Of a stretch of DNA of 32,112 nucleotides, positions 15,965 to 26,781 are shown in pieces (position 1 is the first letter of the stretch; every line of letters begins with the position of its first letter). The notes below the pieces were generated by a model. That model was given only the letters and a program-made list of their open reading frames with translations. It had not been told where the DNA came from and did not search any database. Made by a program: the position numbers and the translations under genes. Location of the stretch: positions 1-32,112 of the forward strand of contig JADGQX010000024.1 of NCBI GenBank assembly GCA_017881445.1, read 5' to 3'. Origin of the DNA: Gemmatimonadota bacterium. Its GTDB lineage: Bacteria > Gemmatimonadota > Gemmatimonadetes > Longimicrobiales > RSA9.

Positions 15965-17092
15965 CTACCGGTCGTGCGAGCGCGAGCCGGCGGATGCGCT
16001 CGCCGCGAGGCGCGAATGTTCGCTCTTCGCGGCGCGCTTGGCGCTGCCGTGCCGTCGGCTCGCCTTCGCCAGCCGGTGCCGGTCCGCCGCCCGCTCGCGC
16101 GCCGAGGCCCCGGCCACCACGTCCGCCTGCTTCTGCAGCGCGAACAGGTGCGGGAAGTTCGCCACGAACGCCCGCGTCAGGCCCTGCGGGATCCGGACCG
16201 CCCACGCGCTCGCCTTCACCGGCGGCGTCACGTTCTTCAGGTAGTGCGGGTTGAGCTGGTCGACCACCGTGGAGTCGGCCCCCGTGGCCTGCGAGATCGT
16301 CGCGAGCCGCGTACCACCCGGCACCTGCACCGTATCGAAGCTCAGCGGCTCGTGGTAGCTGAGGTCGTTGAAGCCGTACTTTTCAGGATTCTTCGCGATC
16401 TCACCCGCCGCCAGGATGAGCGGCACGTAGTCCTGCGTCTCCTTCGGCAGGTGGGGCGCGATCGCCCAGTACGTCTCGTCGTCACCCTGCGAGCGCCCCG
16501 TCTCCTGCCGCAGCACCCGCGCGACCCGGCCCGGGCCGCAGTTGTACGCCGCCGCCGCCAGCCACCAGCTGCCGAACTGCCGATGCAGGTCCCGCAGGAA
16601 GTCCAGCGCCGCATCCGTCGCCGCCACCGGGTCACGCCGCTGGTCCACGTACGGCGTCACCTTCAGGCCCAGCTCCTTGCCCGTCGACTCCATGAACTGC
16701 CACAGCCCCACGGCCCGCGTGCGCGAGAGCGCGTCCGGCGAAAAGCCGCTCTCGATGAACGCCAGGTACACCAGGTCCTCGGGCATCCCCCGGGCACGCA
16801 GCTCCCGCCGGATCATGGGCACATACCGCCCGGACTGCTCCAGCCAGAGCCGCATCTTCCCGCGCCTCGCGCCGCTCAGCAGATCCTCGAAGTAGGCGAC
16901 ACGGTCCGTCCGCTTCAACGGCAGGTCCCAGCTCGCGCCGACCCCCGAGGCCTCGACCGCTGCCGCGCTCGTTGCCCCGGGGGGCGTCGCCTCGTGCGAC
17001 GGCCGCCCGATCGCATAGGCCGTCAGCAGCGCGGAGCCCGCCAGCACGCTCCCCAACAACAGCGTCCGGAGCTCTTTCGTTGCGCCCTTCAT
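15965..17092 (-). CDS. MltD-like lytic transglycosylase with basic tail
   Basis: ATG 17092 follows a GGAGG site. The 375-residue protein has an N-terminal membrane or signal helix (LLLGSVLAGSALLTAYAIG) and an SLT domain at about residues 85-230: EDLVYLAFIESGF with catalytic Glu114, RAVGLWQFMESTGKELGL, YVDQRRDPVAATDAAL and AAAYNCGPGRV. After the domain come MltD-type residues (PPVKASAWAVRIPQ) but no complete LysM module; instead the protein ends in about 45 Arg/Lys/His/Ala-rich residues that may bind anionic wall or nucleic polymers. It is clearly paralogous to the neighbour at 17276-18997 (shared DLVYLA-IESGF and YVD-RRDP blocks), suggesting tandem duplication. A good promoter lies at 17220-17248. 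Confidence 0.9.
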   Translation of the reverse strand: MKGATKELRTLLLGSVLAGSALLTAYAIGRPSHEATPPGATSAAAVEASGVGASWDLPLKRTDRVAYFEDLLSGARRGKMRLWLEQSGRYVPMIRRELRARGMPEDLVYLAFIESGFSPDALSRTRAVGLWQFMESTGKELGLKVTPYVDQRRDPVAATDAALDFLRDLHRQFGSWWLAAAAYNCGPGRVARVLRQETGRSQGDDETYWAIAPHLPKETQDYVPLILAAGEIAKNPEKYGFNDLSYHEPLSFDTVQVPGGTRLATISQATGADSTVVDQLNPHYLKNVTPPVKASAWAVRIPQGLTRAFVANFPHLFALQKQADVVAGASARERAADRHRLAKASRRHGSAKRAAKSEHSRLAASASAGSRSHDR

Positions 17093-17157
17093 CCCACCTC
17101 CACGAGTGAGCTACCCGCCGTACGACCCGCGCATTCGAGCGCGCGCAGGCGCGTGCC

Positions 17158-17180
17158 GACGCATCCCACCGGAATGCGTC
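17158..17180. repeat. Inverted repeat in transglycosylase leader
   Basis: GACGCAT (17158-17164) is mirrored by ATGCGTC (17174-17180), with two further inner pairs after one mismatch. It falls in the roughly 120-base leader between the 17220-17248 promoter and the - strand ATG at 17092. It may be an operator or RNA hairpin. Confidence 0.45.
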
Positions 17181-17219
17181 CCGCCGGTCCAGCCCGTATT
17201 GTGTCAGGAGTCTAAGAGG

Positions 17220-17248
17220 AAGATAACGGAAAGCGGCTCGCCGGTCAA
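17220..17248 (-). promoter_or_regulatory. Sigma-70-type promoter for MltD-like gene
   Basis: On the - strand: TTGACC (17248-17243), 17 bp, TATCTT (17225-17220). The -35 box matches five of six consensus bases and the -10 four of six. It lies in the gap between two co-directional transglycosylase genes, implying the downstream one can be expressed independently. Confidence 0.6.
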
Positions 17249-17275
17249 CCCGGGAACCTGTTGTAATGGCTAGAT

Positions 17276-18997
17276 TTACGGAAGTGGGGCGTCACGCCCC
17301 GTCCCGCGGTCGAGCAGCAGCTCCACCCGGTCGCCCGGGTGCAGTACCGCGTCATCGGGCAGGCTGTTCCACTCGCGCACGCGCTCCACGGTGACGCCGT
17401 GTTCCCGGGCGATGCGGAAGAGCGTGTCCCCGTCCCGCACCCGGTACAGCACCAGCTTCCGGCGGGAGACGACGATCTCCTGTCCCGGCTGGATGACGCT
17501 GCCCTTGCGCAGGCCGTTCAGCTCCAGGAGCTGGGCCAGGGTGAGGCCGTGCTTGCCGGCGATGCCGGCCAGAGTGTCACCCGGGCGAACGCGGTAGCGC
17601 CCGCCGGTCCGGCCCGGCGACTCCTGGACCCTGGGCGCCGCCTTCGCGGCCGGCTCGGGAGCTTGGGCGCGAGCGGATGATCCGGCCGGATGGGCCGATT
17701 CCCCCGGGGCGTGCGAGGTACCGGCCTTCGGGCCGGCATCCGCCACCGTGGACCGGACCGGGCGCGCCGCAGCGGTCTTGGTGTGGGCGTCTCCCTCGGC
17801 GGTGGCGAGAGCGCCGGCCGGCACCATGGGGATGATGAGCTCACGCCCTTCCGCGAGCACCCTGTTCTTCTTCTTCAGGTGGTTGGCCTTGCGCAGCGCC
17901 GGCAGGCTGACGCCGTACCTTTCGGCCACGCTCGCGGGCGTCTCCCCGGCCGAGGCGGTGTAGTGCAGGTCGTGGGCGCGCTCGGCGCGCGACATGGCTG
18001 TCAGGCGCGCGAGGACCTTGCCGGCATGGCCCGCCGGCACCCGCACGGCCACGGTGCGGCCGGGGGGAGTCACGCCCAGGTAGAACTCGGGGTTCAAGTG
18101 GCGGATGACGTCCTCGGAGGTGCGGGCGGCACGGGCCAGGGCGGCCATGTCCGTTGGGCGCCGGACGTGCACGACCTCGAAGTCGTCGGCGGACGGCAGC
18201 TTGTCCGCGGTGACGCCGAAGAGAGCCGGGTACTTGGCGAGCATGGAGGCCGCCAGGAACTTCGGCACGTAGTCCCGGGTCTCGCCGGGAAGCACGGGCT
18301 CGATGCGCCAGAAGAGCGAATCGGCGCCGCGAGCGCCCCCGGCCATGGAGTCGAGCGCGCGAGCGACGCGGCCGGAGCCCGCGTTGTACGCCGCCGCCAC
18401 CAGGTACCAGCTCCCGAGCTCCCGGTGAAGGGAACGCAGGTGGTGGACGGCCGCGTCCGTGGCGCGAATGGGATCGCGCCGCTCGTCGACGTAGGTGGAG
18501 ACCTCCATCCCCTCCATGCGCGCGGTCCCGGCCATGAACTGCCAGATGCCCACGGCGTGCGCGCTGGAGGTGGCGCCGGTCACGAAGCCGCTCTCGATGA
18601 GCGCCAGGTAGACGAGGTCGCCCGGGAGACCCGCCGAGGTGAGCTGCCGCCGGATGTAGGGCTCGTAGCGCGCCATCCGCTCGAGCCAGCCGGCGAAGGT
18701 GCCGCGATAGCGCTGGAAGTACCGCAGCCAGTACTCGACGCGGCCGTTGTACTGCAGGGAGATGTCGAAGCTGTCCGGGCTCACGCCCTCGGGAAGCGGC
18801 AGCGGCTCCAGGTCCTGGCGCGTCACCTCGCGGCCGGCCCCGCCCGGCACGGCCGCGTTCATCGTATCCACCCCGGTCTGCGGCTGCGCCCGCGGCTCTT
18901 CTACGACCACCGCATCGCCCACCCCCGCGGGCCGCACCCGTCCGGCGCAGCCCGACGCGACCAACGCCAGCAGCGTGATCTCGACTGCCCTTCTCAT
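17276..18997 (-). CDS. mltD: MltD-like lytic transglycosylase lipoprotein with three LysM domains
   Basis: The 573-residue protein starts at ATG 18997 (a GTG one codon earlier is the track start). The N-terminus (LLALVASGCAG) is a probable lipoprotein signal. The SLT domain has LPGDLVYLALIESGF with the catalytic Glu, SAHAVGIWQFMAGTA, YVDERRDPIRATDAAV and VAAAYNAGSGRVARAL. Three LysM peptidoglycan-binding modules follow: one after LHYTASAGETPASVAE, then RYRVRPGDTLAGIAGKHG and LYRVRDGDTLFRIAREHG. A Pro/Ala-rich linker separates the first LysM from the other two. This is the standard MltD layout, acting on glycan strands from the outer membrane's inner face. The gene starts three to seven bases after the stop of the unknown gene upstream, so the two probably form one transcript. 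Confidence 0.92.
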   Translation of the reverse strand: MRRAVEITLLALVASGCAGRVRPAGVGDAVVVEEPRAQPQTGVDTMNAAVPGGAGREVTRQDLEPLPLPEGVSPDSFDISLQYNGRVEYWLRYFQRYRGTFAGWLERMARYEPYIRRQLTSAGLPGDLVYLALIESGFVTGATSSAHAVGIWQFMAGTARMEGMEVSTYVDERRDPIRATDAAVHHLRSLHRELGSWYLVAAAYNAGSGRVARALDSMAGGARGADSLFWRIEPVLPGETRDYVPKFLAASMLAKYPALFGVTADKLPSADDFEVVHVRRPTDMAALARAARTSEDVIRHLNPEFYLGVTPPGRTVAVRVPAGHAGKVLARLTAMSRAERAHDLHYTASAGETPASVAERYGVSLPALRKANHLKKKNRVLAEGRELIIPMVPAGALATAEGDAHTKTAAARPVRSTVADAGPKAGTSHAPGESAHPAGSSARAQAPEPAAKAAPRVQESPGRTGGRYRVRPGDTLAGIAGKHGLTLAQLLELNGLRKGSVIQPGQEIVVSRRKLVLYRVRDGDTLFRIAREHGVTVERVREWNSLPDDAVLHPGDRVELLLDRGTGRDAPLP

Positions 18998-19003
18998 CAC
19001 CGG

Positions 19004-19639
19004 CTAGCCAATCGTGCTCAGGTAGTTCCCCAGGATCCGGTTGAGCGCACTCAGCACGGCCAGCGCCGCCGTCTTCAACGGGTCCTCCGTGGTCAGGACG
19101 GCACCGACCAGGCGCAGCGGACCGCCGCTCTCCCGGAAGATCGACACCACAGTGATCTCCTGGTCGAAAGCCCGGATCTGCTTGACCCCGATCAGCCGAA
19201 GCCGGAGCTCGTCCGGCGAGAGCGCCTGCACTGCGCGAACCGTCGCCAGCGCCGCCGTCCGCATCTCCAGCGCCGCGCTCGTCTCGCCCAGCTCCTCGCC
19301 CGTGTGCAGCACCCCGTCCCACTCCAGAGTCACGCGCATCCGCACGTGACCTTCCGGCGCAGGAAACCGCTGAACTCCCACGAATCGCACCCGGTGCCGC
19401 GCGTGTGCCCCCAGCGTCGCCGCCACCTCCACCGGGATGGTGTCCGCTTCCTCCCCCTCCGCCGTCAGGATCGCGCGCGCCTGCTCCTCCAGCATCGCGT
19501 GGTCCACGTCACCTCCGGCCACGATCCAGACACTACCTCTCTCCTCGTCCACCAGGACGCGCTCCACGGCGTCGAGCACTTCGAGCCGCGTGCGCAGCGC
19601 TTGCACCGTGCTCGCGCGCAGAGCGGATAGGCTGGCCAC
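19004..19639 (-). CDS. Hypothetical protein upstream of mltD
   Basis: No family is recognised. The track start (TTG 19729) is unlikely because a strong promoter (19696-19725) lies inside that extension. The first start after it is GTG 19639, giving 211 residues, with no good ribosome site. The product is soluble-looking, without signal or membrane helix. It opens with SLSALRASTVQALRTRLEVL, has strand-rich segments (GSVWIVAGGDVDHAMLEEQA, HRVRFVGVQRF, VRMRVTLEWDGVLHTGEE) and a helical stretch ending LKTAALAVLSALNRILG. The phrase pattern suggests two alpha/beta repeats. Tight linkage to the transglycosylase gene hints at co-expression only. Codon use looks like its neighbours. Confidence 0.75.
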   Translation of the reverse strand: MASLSALRASTVQALRTRLEVLDAVERVLVDEERGSVWIVAGGDVDHAMLEEQARAILTAEGEEADTIPVEVAATLGAHARHRVRFVGVQRFPAPEGHVRMRVTLEWDGVLHTGEELGETSAALEMRTAALATVRAVQALSPDELRLRLIGVKQIRAFDQEITVVSIFRESGGPLRLVGAVLTTEDPLKTAALAVLSALNRILGNYLSTIG

Positions 19640-19695
19640 GATGCCGACTCGCGGAAAGAGTTGAGTGGAGGTAGGACAAAGTTGGATCTGGCGCG

Positions 19696-19725
19696 AAGAT
19701 AGGCCGGAACAAAAGGCGGTGTCAA
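19696..19725 (-). promoter_or_regulatory. Strong sigma-70-type promoter
   Basis: On the - strand: TTGACA (19725-19720, perfect), 18 bp, TATCTT (19701-19696). It drives the unknown gene and presumably the mltD-like gene, and it decides the start at 19639. Confidence 0.75.
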
Positions 19726-19736
19726 GCAAATGGTCG

Positions 19737-19762
19737 CGCCCGGCGGCCGGCGCCGCCGGGCG
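19737..19762 (-). terminator. GC-rich hairpin terminator after baeRF-like gene
   Basis: CGCCCGGCGGC (19737-19747) pairs perfectly with GCCGCCGGGCG (19752-19762) around a CGGC loop. It lies 20 bases past the baeRF-like stop and directly before the next promoter. The U-tract is short (attt), so termination strength is uncertain. Confidence 0.65.
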
Positions 19763-19781
19763 TGCCTGCCTTGGCAGCCCC

Positions 19782-20927
19782 CTAACCTAACCCACTGTGC
19801 GGCTGGAACTTGAGCAGCGCACCCGCACCGTTCATGTCCGCAAGTGCTTGCTGGCTAACGAATTCCACCGGAATCTCCTGCTCCTCCGCCATCCGGATCA
19901 TCACCTCGGCGATGTCCACGCCATCCCGGATCTCACCGCCGCAATAGGGACAGGCGCCGTCGTGACGGGAAAGGAAGAAGCCGCACTGCTGGCACTGCCC
20001 ACCGGCGTTTCGCAGGTCGCGAGCGAGCACCAGGGTGTCCACCTTGCCTTCCTGAAGCTGCTCCAGCGTCTGCTGCACACCGGCGGCGGCGAAGTGCCGC
20101 TGCCGCACCCGGTCGTGCAGCTGCTCGAGCGCACGAGTCTCCTTCTCCTGCTTTCGCCGGCCGAAGAACGGCAGCAACCGCTCTACGACCTCGGCCGCGC
20201 GAGCCTCGCCCGGCCCCGCGGCGGTGTAGACCAACTTCTCCTGGACACTCGGGCCCAGGTCGGACGTGAAGAGCTTCACGTTCTCCTCGGTGCCCAGGAC
20301 GATCAGGTACTCGGGACGGTGTCGGCGATCGAACTCCTCGAGTTCCCGCACGGCTTCCTTGAAGAAGTTCCGCCGCTCCTGTTCCTTGCGATTCTGGTAC
20401 TCTTCGTGCGACGACCCGCTCGCCTGCACCTCGTGGGGCGCGGGATGGCTCTCGGCCGCGAGCCGCTGCTCGCTCTGCACCTGACCGGAGCGCAGCGTCA
20501 GCAGCCAGAGTGAGGTCCGGTCCACGATGGCGACGCCGTATAGCGGGTGGCTCTCGACCACCTCCGCGAGCGGACCGATGATCGGGCGCTCCGCGATCTC
20601 CAGGCGGTTCTGCAGCGGCACCGCCACCTGGTACCCTTCCATCCAGTCGCTGCCGATCTCCGCGTACAGCGCGATGCCCTTGTTCGCCTCCTCGAAGCGC
20701 TCCTCCAGCCACTGTTCCACCCGCGAGAATGCCGCCCCCAGAGCCTCCCTGTGATGACCCTCCCGATCACTGTCCAGCTCCGAGAACCGACCCTTCTGCT
20801 TGGAGAGGAAGACGCCATGCGTGCGCTTGTTGTCCGAGTTCACCGACATGTCCAGGAAGAGTGAGAGGACCTGCTTGCCCGTGAAGGGCCGGTGGATGAG
20901 TCGGTGGATGTCCTCGCGAGAAGCCAT
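19782..20927 (-). CDS. baeRF/eRF1-like protein with zinc ribbon
   Basis: ATG 20927 gives 381 residues opening MASREDIHRLI, typical of bacterial proteins related to archaeo-eukaryotic release factor 1 (the baeRF/Vms1 group). The order resembles aRF1: an N-terminal domain, a middle RNase-H-like domain (EYLIVLGTEENVKLF) preceded by a basic helix (YQNRKEQERRNFFKEAVREL), and an eL30-like C-terminal domain (GKVDTLVLARDL, DIAEVMIRMAEEQEIPVEFV) carrying a zinc ribbon, Cys312/315 and Cys326/329. In eRF1 the loop before the basic helix bears GGQ; here the corresponding text is SGSS, so the catalytic Gln seems absent. It may act in ribosome rescue or binding; this is inference. An in-frame ATG at 21038 would add 37 residues of low-complexity sequence and is less likely. 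Confidence 0.75.
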   Translation of the reverse strand: MASREDIHRLIHRPFTGKQVLSLFLDMSVNSDNKRTHGVFLSKQKGRFSELDSDREGHHREALGAAFSRVEQWLEERFEEANKGIALYAEIGSDWMEGYQVAVPLQNRLEIAERPIIGPLAEVVESHPLYGVAIVDRTSLWLLTLRSGQVQSEQRLAAESHPAPHEVQASGSSHEEYQNRKEQERRNFFKEAVRELEEFDRRHRPEYLIVLGTEENVKLFTSDLGPSVQEKLVYTAAGPGEARAAEVVERLLPFFGRRKQEKETRALEQLHDRVRQRHFAAAGVQQTLEQLQEGKVDTLVLARDLRNAGGQCQQCGFFLSRHDGACPYCGGEIRDGVDIAEVMIRMAEEQEIPVEFVSQQALADMNGAGALLKFQPHSGLG

Positions 20928-21163
20928 GAGCTCAGCCGGGGGTTCGGGTTCGCCAGCCGGCGCGAGGGGGTCGCGCCACCCACCGTCCAGGGTGCAATGG
21001 CCGTGCCCCCCTTCAGCGAACGCAGGGGCGAGGGCCATGGCCAGGGCGCACAGCGGAGGAGGGCCGAGGGCGGAAGCTCTCGTCGGGAGGGGACGACGGA
21101 CGCAGGGCACGGCGGGCTGGCCGTTCCCCCCGGGTCGTGATTCCAGGCGGGCCGCGCACCGGC

Positions 21164-22763
<1,600 letters not shown>

Positions 22764-22787
22764 GCGCTCGCCGCCAGCCCGCCCGGC

Positions 22788-23333
22788 CTAGGGCACGGCG
22801 CCGTCCTCTCCGGCGGCATCCCGGCCCGGGGGCGCCGCGGGCGGCGCGGACGCCGGCTCCGCCGGGGCGACGACGTCGTCCGCCGGCGCCGGCGCAGCGG
22901 GGGCGGCCTCCGCGTGTGGCAGCACCGGCGTGCCATCCACCACCTCCACGCCGGCCGGAAGCGTGGCCTCGCCCGGGTGCGGCGCGGGCGGCGTCGCCTC
23001 GGCGAGCATGCCCTTCCCCGCCTCCACCACCTCGTCCACCACGCCCAGGCCCGTCTGCACCACGCCCGAGACGACGTCGCGACCGGTCTCCAGCGCGCGC
23101 CGCGCCATGCCCAGCATGCTCACGGCGCCGGTGATGTACTCCGGCGCGACCGACCGGCCACGCAGCCGGTCCTGCAGCCGCTCCGCAAACCGTTGGATTC
23201 CCGACGGTTCCGAGGCTTGCCCTGCCGCGTACTTGCCCTCCAGGAACTCGATGAAGTCCAGCACCTGGAACAGCTGCCCGTCCGGGAGAACCTGCAGCTT
23301 GCGCCAGACGCGCTCGCGCGTGATGTCGTCCAT
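22788..23333 (-). CDS. Hypothetical protein, DUF2281-like N-terminus, Ala/Pro-rich tail
   Basis: ATG 23333 is preceded by AGGAGAGG; the track start far upstream is rejected. The 181-residue product begins with a short helical segment (ERVWRKLQVLPDGQLFQVLD, then FIEFLEGKYA) resembling the small domain found in DUF2281 and some antitoxin-like proteins. Next comes an amphipathic region rich in Gly/Val repeats (GRDVVSGVVQTGLGVVDEVV), which could be a membrane-associating helix. The last 75 residues are Ala/Pro/Glu low complexity and probably disordered. No partner toxin is adjacent. It lies upstream of guaB in the same direction but guaB has its own promoter. Function unknown. Confidence 0.65.
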   Translation of the reverse strand: MDDITRERVWRKLQVLPDGQLFQVLDFIEFLEGKYAAGQASEPSGIQRFAERLQDRLRGRSVAPEYITGAVSMLGMARRALETGRDVVSGVVQTGLGVVDEVVEAGKGMLAEATPPAPHPGEATLPAGVEVVDGTPVLPHAEAAPAAPAPADDVVAPAEPASAPPAAPPGRDAAGEDGAVP

Positions 23334-23549
23334 GGTCGTGTTCCTCTCCTTGACGGTCCGCGCCCCAACCGGCGCCGCCGGAATGTACGATGCCCGCTCG
23401 CCGGCCGGGAGAGCCGACACGCCCGCCCACCTCCCTACGCAGGACAGGGCTCGCGTGTTGCGCGGGTGCGCGCCGCGGCGGGGGTCGCCCTGGCGGGAAT
23501 GAGACTCAGCCTCACATTCCCCGCCCTGCCCGACCCGGCCCAGGCCGCG

Positions 23550-23578
23550 TTGACCCCGACCACGCGCACCTCTAAGCT
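23550..23578 (+). promoter_or_regulatory. Candidate promoter of acyltransferase gene
   Basis: TTGACC (23550-23555), 17 bp, TAAGCT (23573-23578), 47 bases before ATG 23625. Good -35, mediocre -10. It supports the downstream start over the longer track ORF. Confidence 0.5.
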
Positions 23579-23624
23579 GTTGCTTTGCGCCGCAGCAGAG
23601 GTTCCGAGAGACCGGGGGGCTACG

Positions 23625-24446
23625 ATGGTGTTCCTGCCGTTGCGGGCTGTGGGTGTGGGTGAGGTGGCAGCCGAGGTGTACGAGCGCTGGCTGGCGGAGC
23701 TGGAGGCGTCGCTGTCGAACCCGGGAACGGATCGCAACGAGCTCTGTCGCCGGGTGCTGACGGAGCTGTACTACCCGCAGCTTCTCGACTCGGACCCGTC
23801 GTCGCTGCCATTGGCGACGCAAGTGGCGCTGCTGCAGATGGATCCGCGCAACGTCACGCTGGAGCCCGAGTACTACGCCGAGCTCGACCCGGAGCGCTAC
23901 TACCGGGTGAAGCCGCTCATCTGGCTCTGGGAGATGTTCGACAAGAGCCCGCTGGGAGAGAACGTACACCTGGGCGTGAAGCTGCGGAGGCTGCTGGCGC
24001 GGCACATCTTCGCCCGCTGCGGCGCCAACTTCAAGTGCTTCCACTTCGTGAAGCTGTCCTTCGGCTACAACCTGGAAGTGGGCGACAACGTGGTGGTCCA
24101 CCGGCACGTGCTGCTGGACGATCGCGGCGGCATCATCCTCGGCCATGGCGTCTCGATCGCCGACTTCTCCAACGTCTACAGCCACACGCATTCCCTCGCC
24201 GACGGCCGGGACGTGGAAACGCCCATGACGGTCCTGGGCAATGGCGTACGCATCACCTACCACGCGACGGTGCTCGCCGGCGTCCACATGGCGCCCGACT
24301 CCATGATCGGAGCGCTGGCGGTGGCGACGAAGGACGTTCCCGCGGGCGAAGTGGCCCTGGGGATCCCGGCGCAGCCGCGTCTGAAGAAACCGCCCATGGA
24401 GGAACGCCCGGCGCACCCGGCGACGCGGGACCCGCTGGCGGAGTGA
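23625..24446 (+). CDS. Hexapeptide-repeat acyltransferase (LbH family)
   Basis: ATG 23625, after a GGGGGG stretch and downstream of a candidate promoter, gives 273 residues; the track start at 22914 antisenses another gene. The C-terminal half shows left-handed beta-helix hexapeptide repeats of the maltose/galactoside O-acetyltransferase type: VGDNVVVHRHVLLDDRGGII, IADFSNVYSHTHS with the usual catalytic-type His, ITYHATVLAGVHMAPDSMIG and the closing GEVALGIPAQP. The N-terminal 130 residues (for example VYERWLAELEASLSN, RVLTELYYPQLLDSD, YYRVKPLIWLWEMFD) are helical and not part of the standard fold, so this is longer than a typical NodL/Maa enzyme. The acceptor may be an envelope sugar or lipid, but this is not shown by context. 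It converges on acs. Confidence 0.85.
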   Translation: MVFLPLRAVGVGEVAAEVYERWLAELEASLSNPGTDRNELCRRVLTELYYPQLLDSDPSSLPLATQVALLQMDPRNVTLEPEYYAELDPERYYRVKPLIWLWEMFDKSPLGENVHLGVKLRRLLARHIFARCGANFKCFHFVKLSFGYNLEVGDNVVVHRHVLLDDRGGIILGHGVSIADFSNVYSHTHSLADGRDVETPMTVLGNGVRITYHATVLAGVHMAPDSMIGALAVATKDVPAGEVALGIPAQPRLKKPPMEERPAHPATRDPLAE

Positions 24447-24483
24447 AGGCCGGGCGCGGCTCCCCGTACCCGGGTCTCATTAT

Positions 24484-24563
24484 CAACGGCCGCAAGCGCA
24501 AGCGCGAGCGTTCACGTTCACGATCGTGCACGGGAACATGCCCGCTTGCGCTTGCGGCCGTTG
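24484..24563. repeat. Long hexamer-rich palindrome between convergent genes
   Basis: Perfect 21-base arms, 24484-24504 and 24543-24563, built on the repeated unit CGCAAG. The 38-base loop has a tandem GTTCAC pair and the perfect 10-bp palindrome CACGATCGTG (24519-24528). It lies between the acyltransferase stop (24446) and the acs stop (24566), so it probably acts as a bidirectional terminator or mRNA 3' stabiliser. There is no U-tract. The tandem-hexamer design recalls the mfd element, with different hexamers. Confidence 0.8.
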
Positions 24564-24565
24564 GT

Positions 24566-26521
<1,956 letters not shown>

Positions 26522-26560
26522 GGGCTCCTCCTGGATCACGATCGGGATTTGCGGCCGGGG

Positions 26561-26589
26561 ATTGTACCACGCCGACTCGCCGCCAGCAA
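26561..26589 (-). promoter_or_regulatory. Promoter of acs
   Basis: On the - strand: TTGCTG (26589-26584), 17 bp, TACAAT (26566-26561). The -10 matches five of six bases; the -35 keeps only TTG, which could indicate activator dependence. Leader length is about 35 bases. Confidence 0.6.
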
Positions 26590-26652
26590 CGCCACCGCAA
26601 CCGCCCGGCCAAACGCCGGCGGCCCCGGCCGGCCGCCGCCACGGGTGGCCGA

Positions 26653-26686
26653 AAACGCCGATGGCGGCTTGAATTTATCGGCGTTT
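26653..26686. repeat. 10-bp inverted repeat over the dksA/traR promoter
   Basis: AAACGCCGAT (26653-26662) is perfectly mirrored by ATCGGCGTTT (26677-26686), with 24 bp between arm centres. The repeat flanks the -35 box and covers much of the spacer. It looks like an operator for a dimeric repressor, or an anti-terminator hairpin if transcribed from upstream. Confidence 0.7.
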
Positions 26687-26697
26687 CCGAATATCTT
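26669..26697 (+). promoter_or_regulatory. Promoter of dksA/traR-family gene
   Basis: TTGAAT (26669-26674), 17 bp, TATCTT (26692-26697). This -10 hexamer recurs in other promoters of the window. Transcription would start about 78 bases before ATG 26782. Confidence 0.65.
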
Positions 26698-26781
26698 GCG
26701 GGCCTGTCCATTTCTGGCATTAAGCGGCACCGTCCGCAACCGGGCTGCCCACGGCGCAAGCAGCCGATGGAGGCGAAGGTG

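Noticed and set aside
19640-19729. TTG start at 19729 for the unknown gene
   Set aside because: A perfect -35 and good -10 lie inside this extension, so it would not be transcribed whole.
19980-20000. GGQ tripeptide in the baeRF-like protein as a catalytic motif
   Set aside because: It lies directly before the zinc-ribbon Cys in the C-terminal domain, not in the domain-2 loop where eRF1 has its GGQ.
20928-21163. Possible gene or RNA in the baeRF to guaB gap
   Set aside because: GC-rich with no ribosome site, convincing promoter, terminator or structured RNA; only a possible in-frame N-terminal extension.
24484-24563. CRISPR-like repeats or coding Arg-Ser repeats
   Set aside because: There is a single palindrome with no spacers; the RS-rich ORFs are shadows of hexamer repeats.
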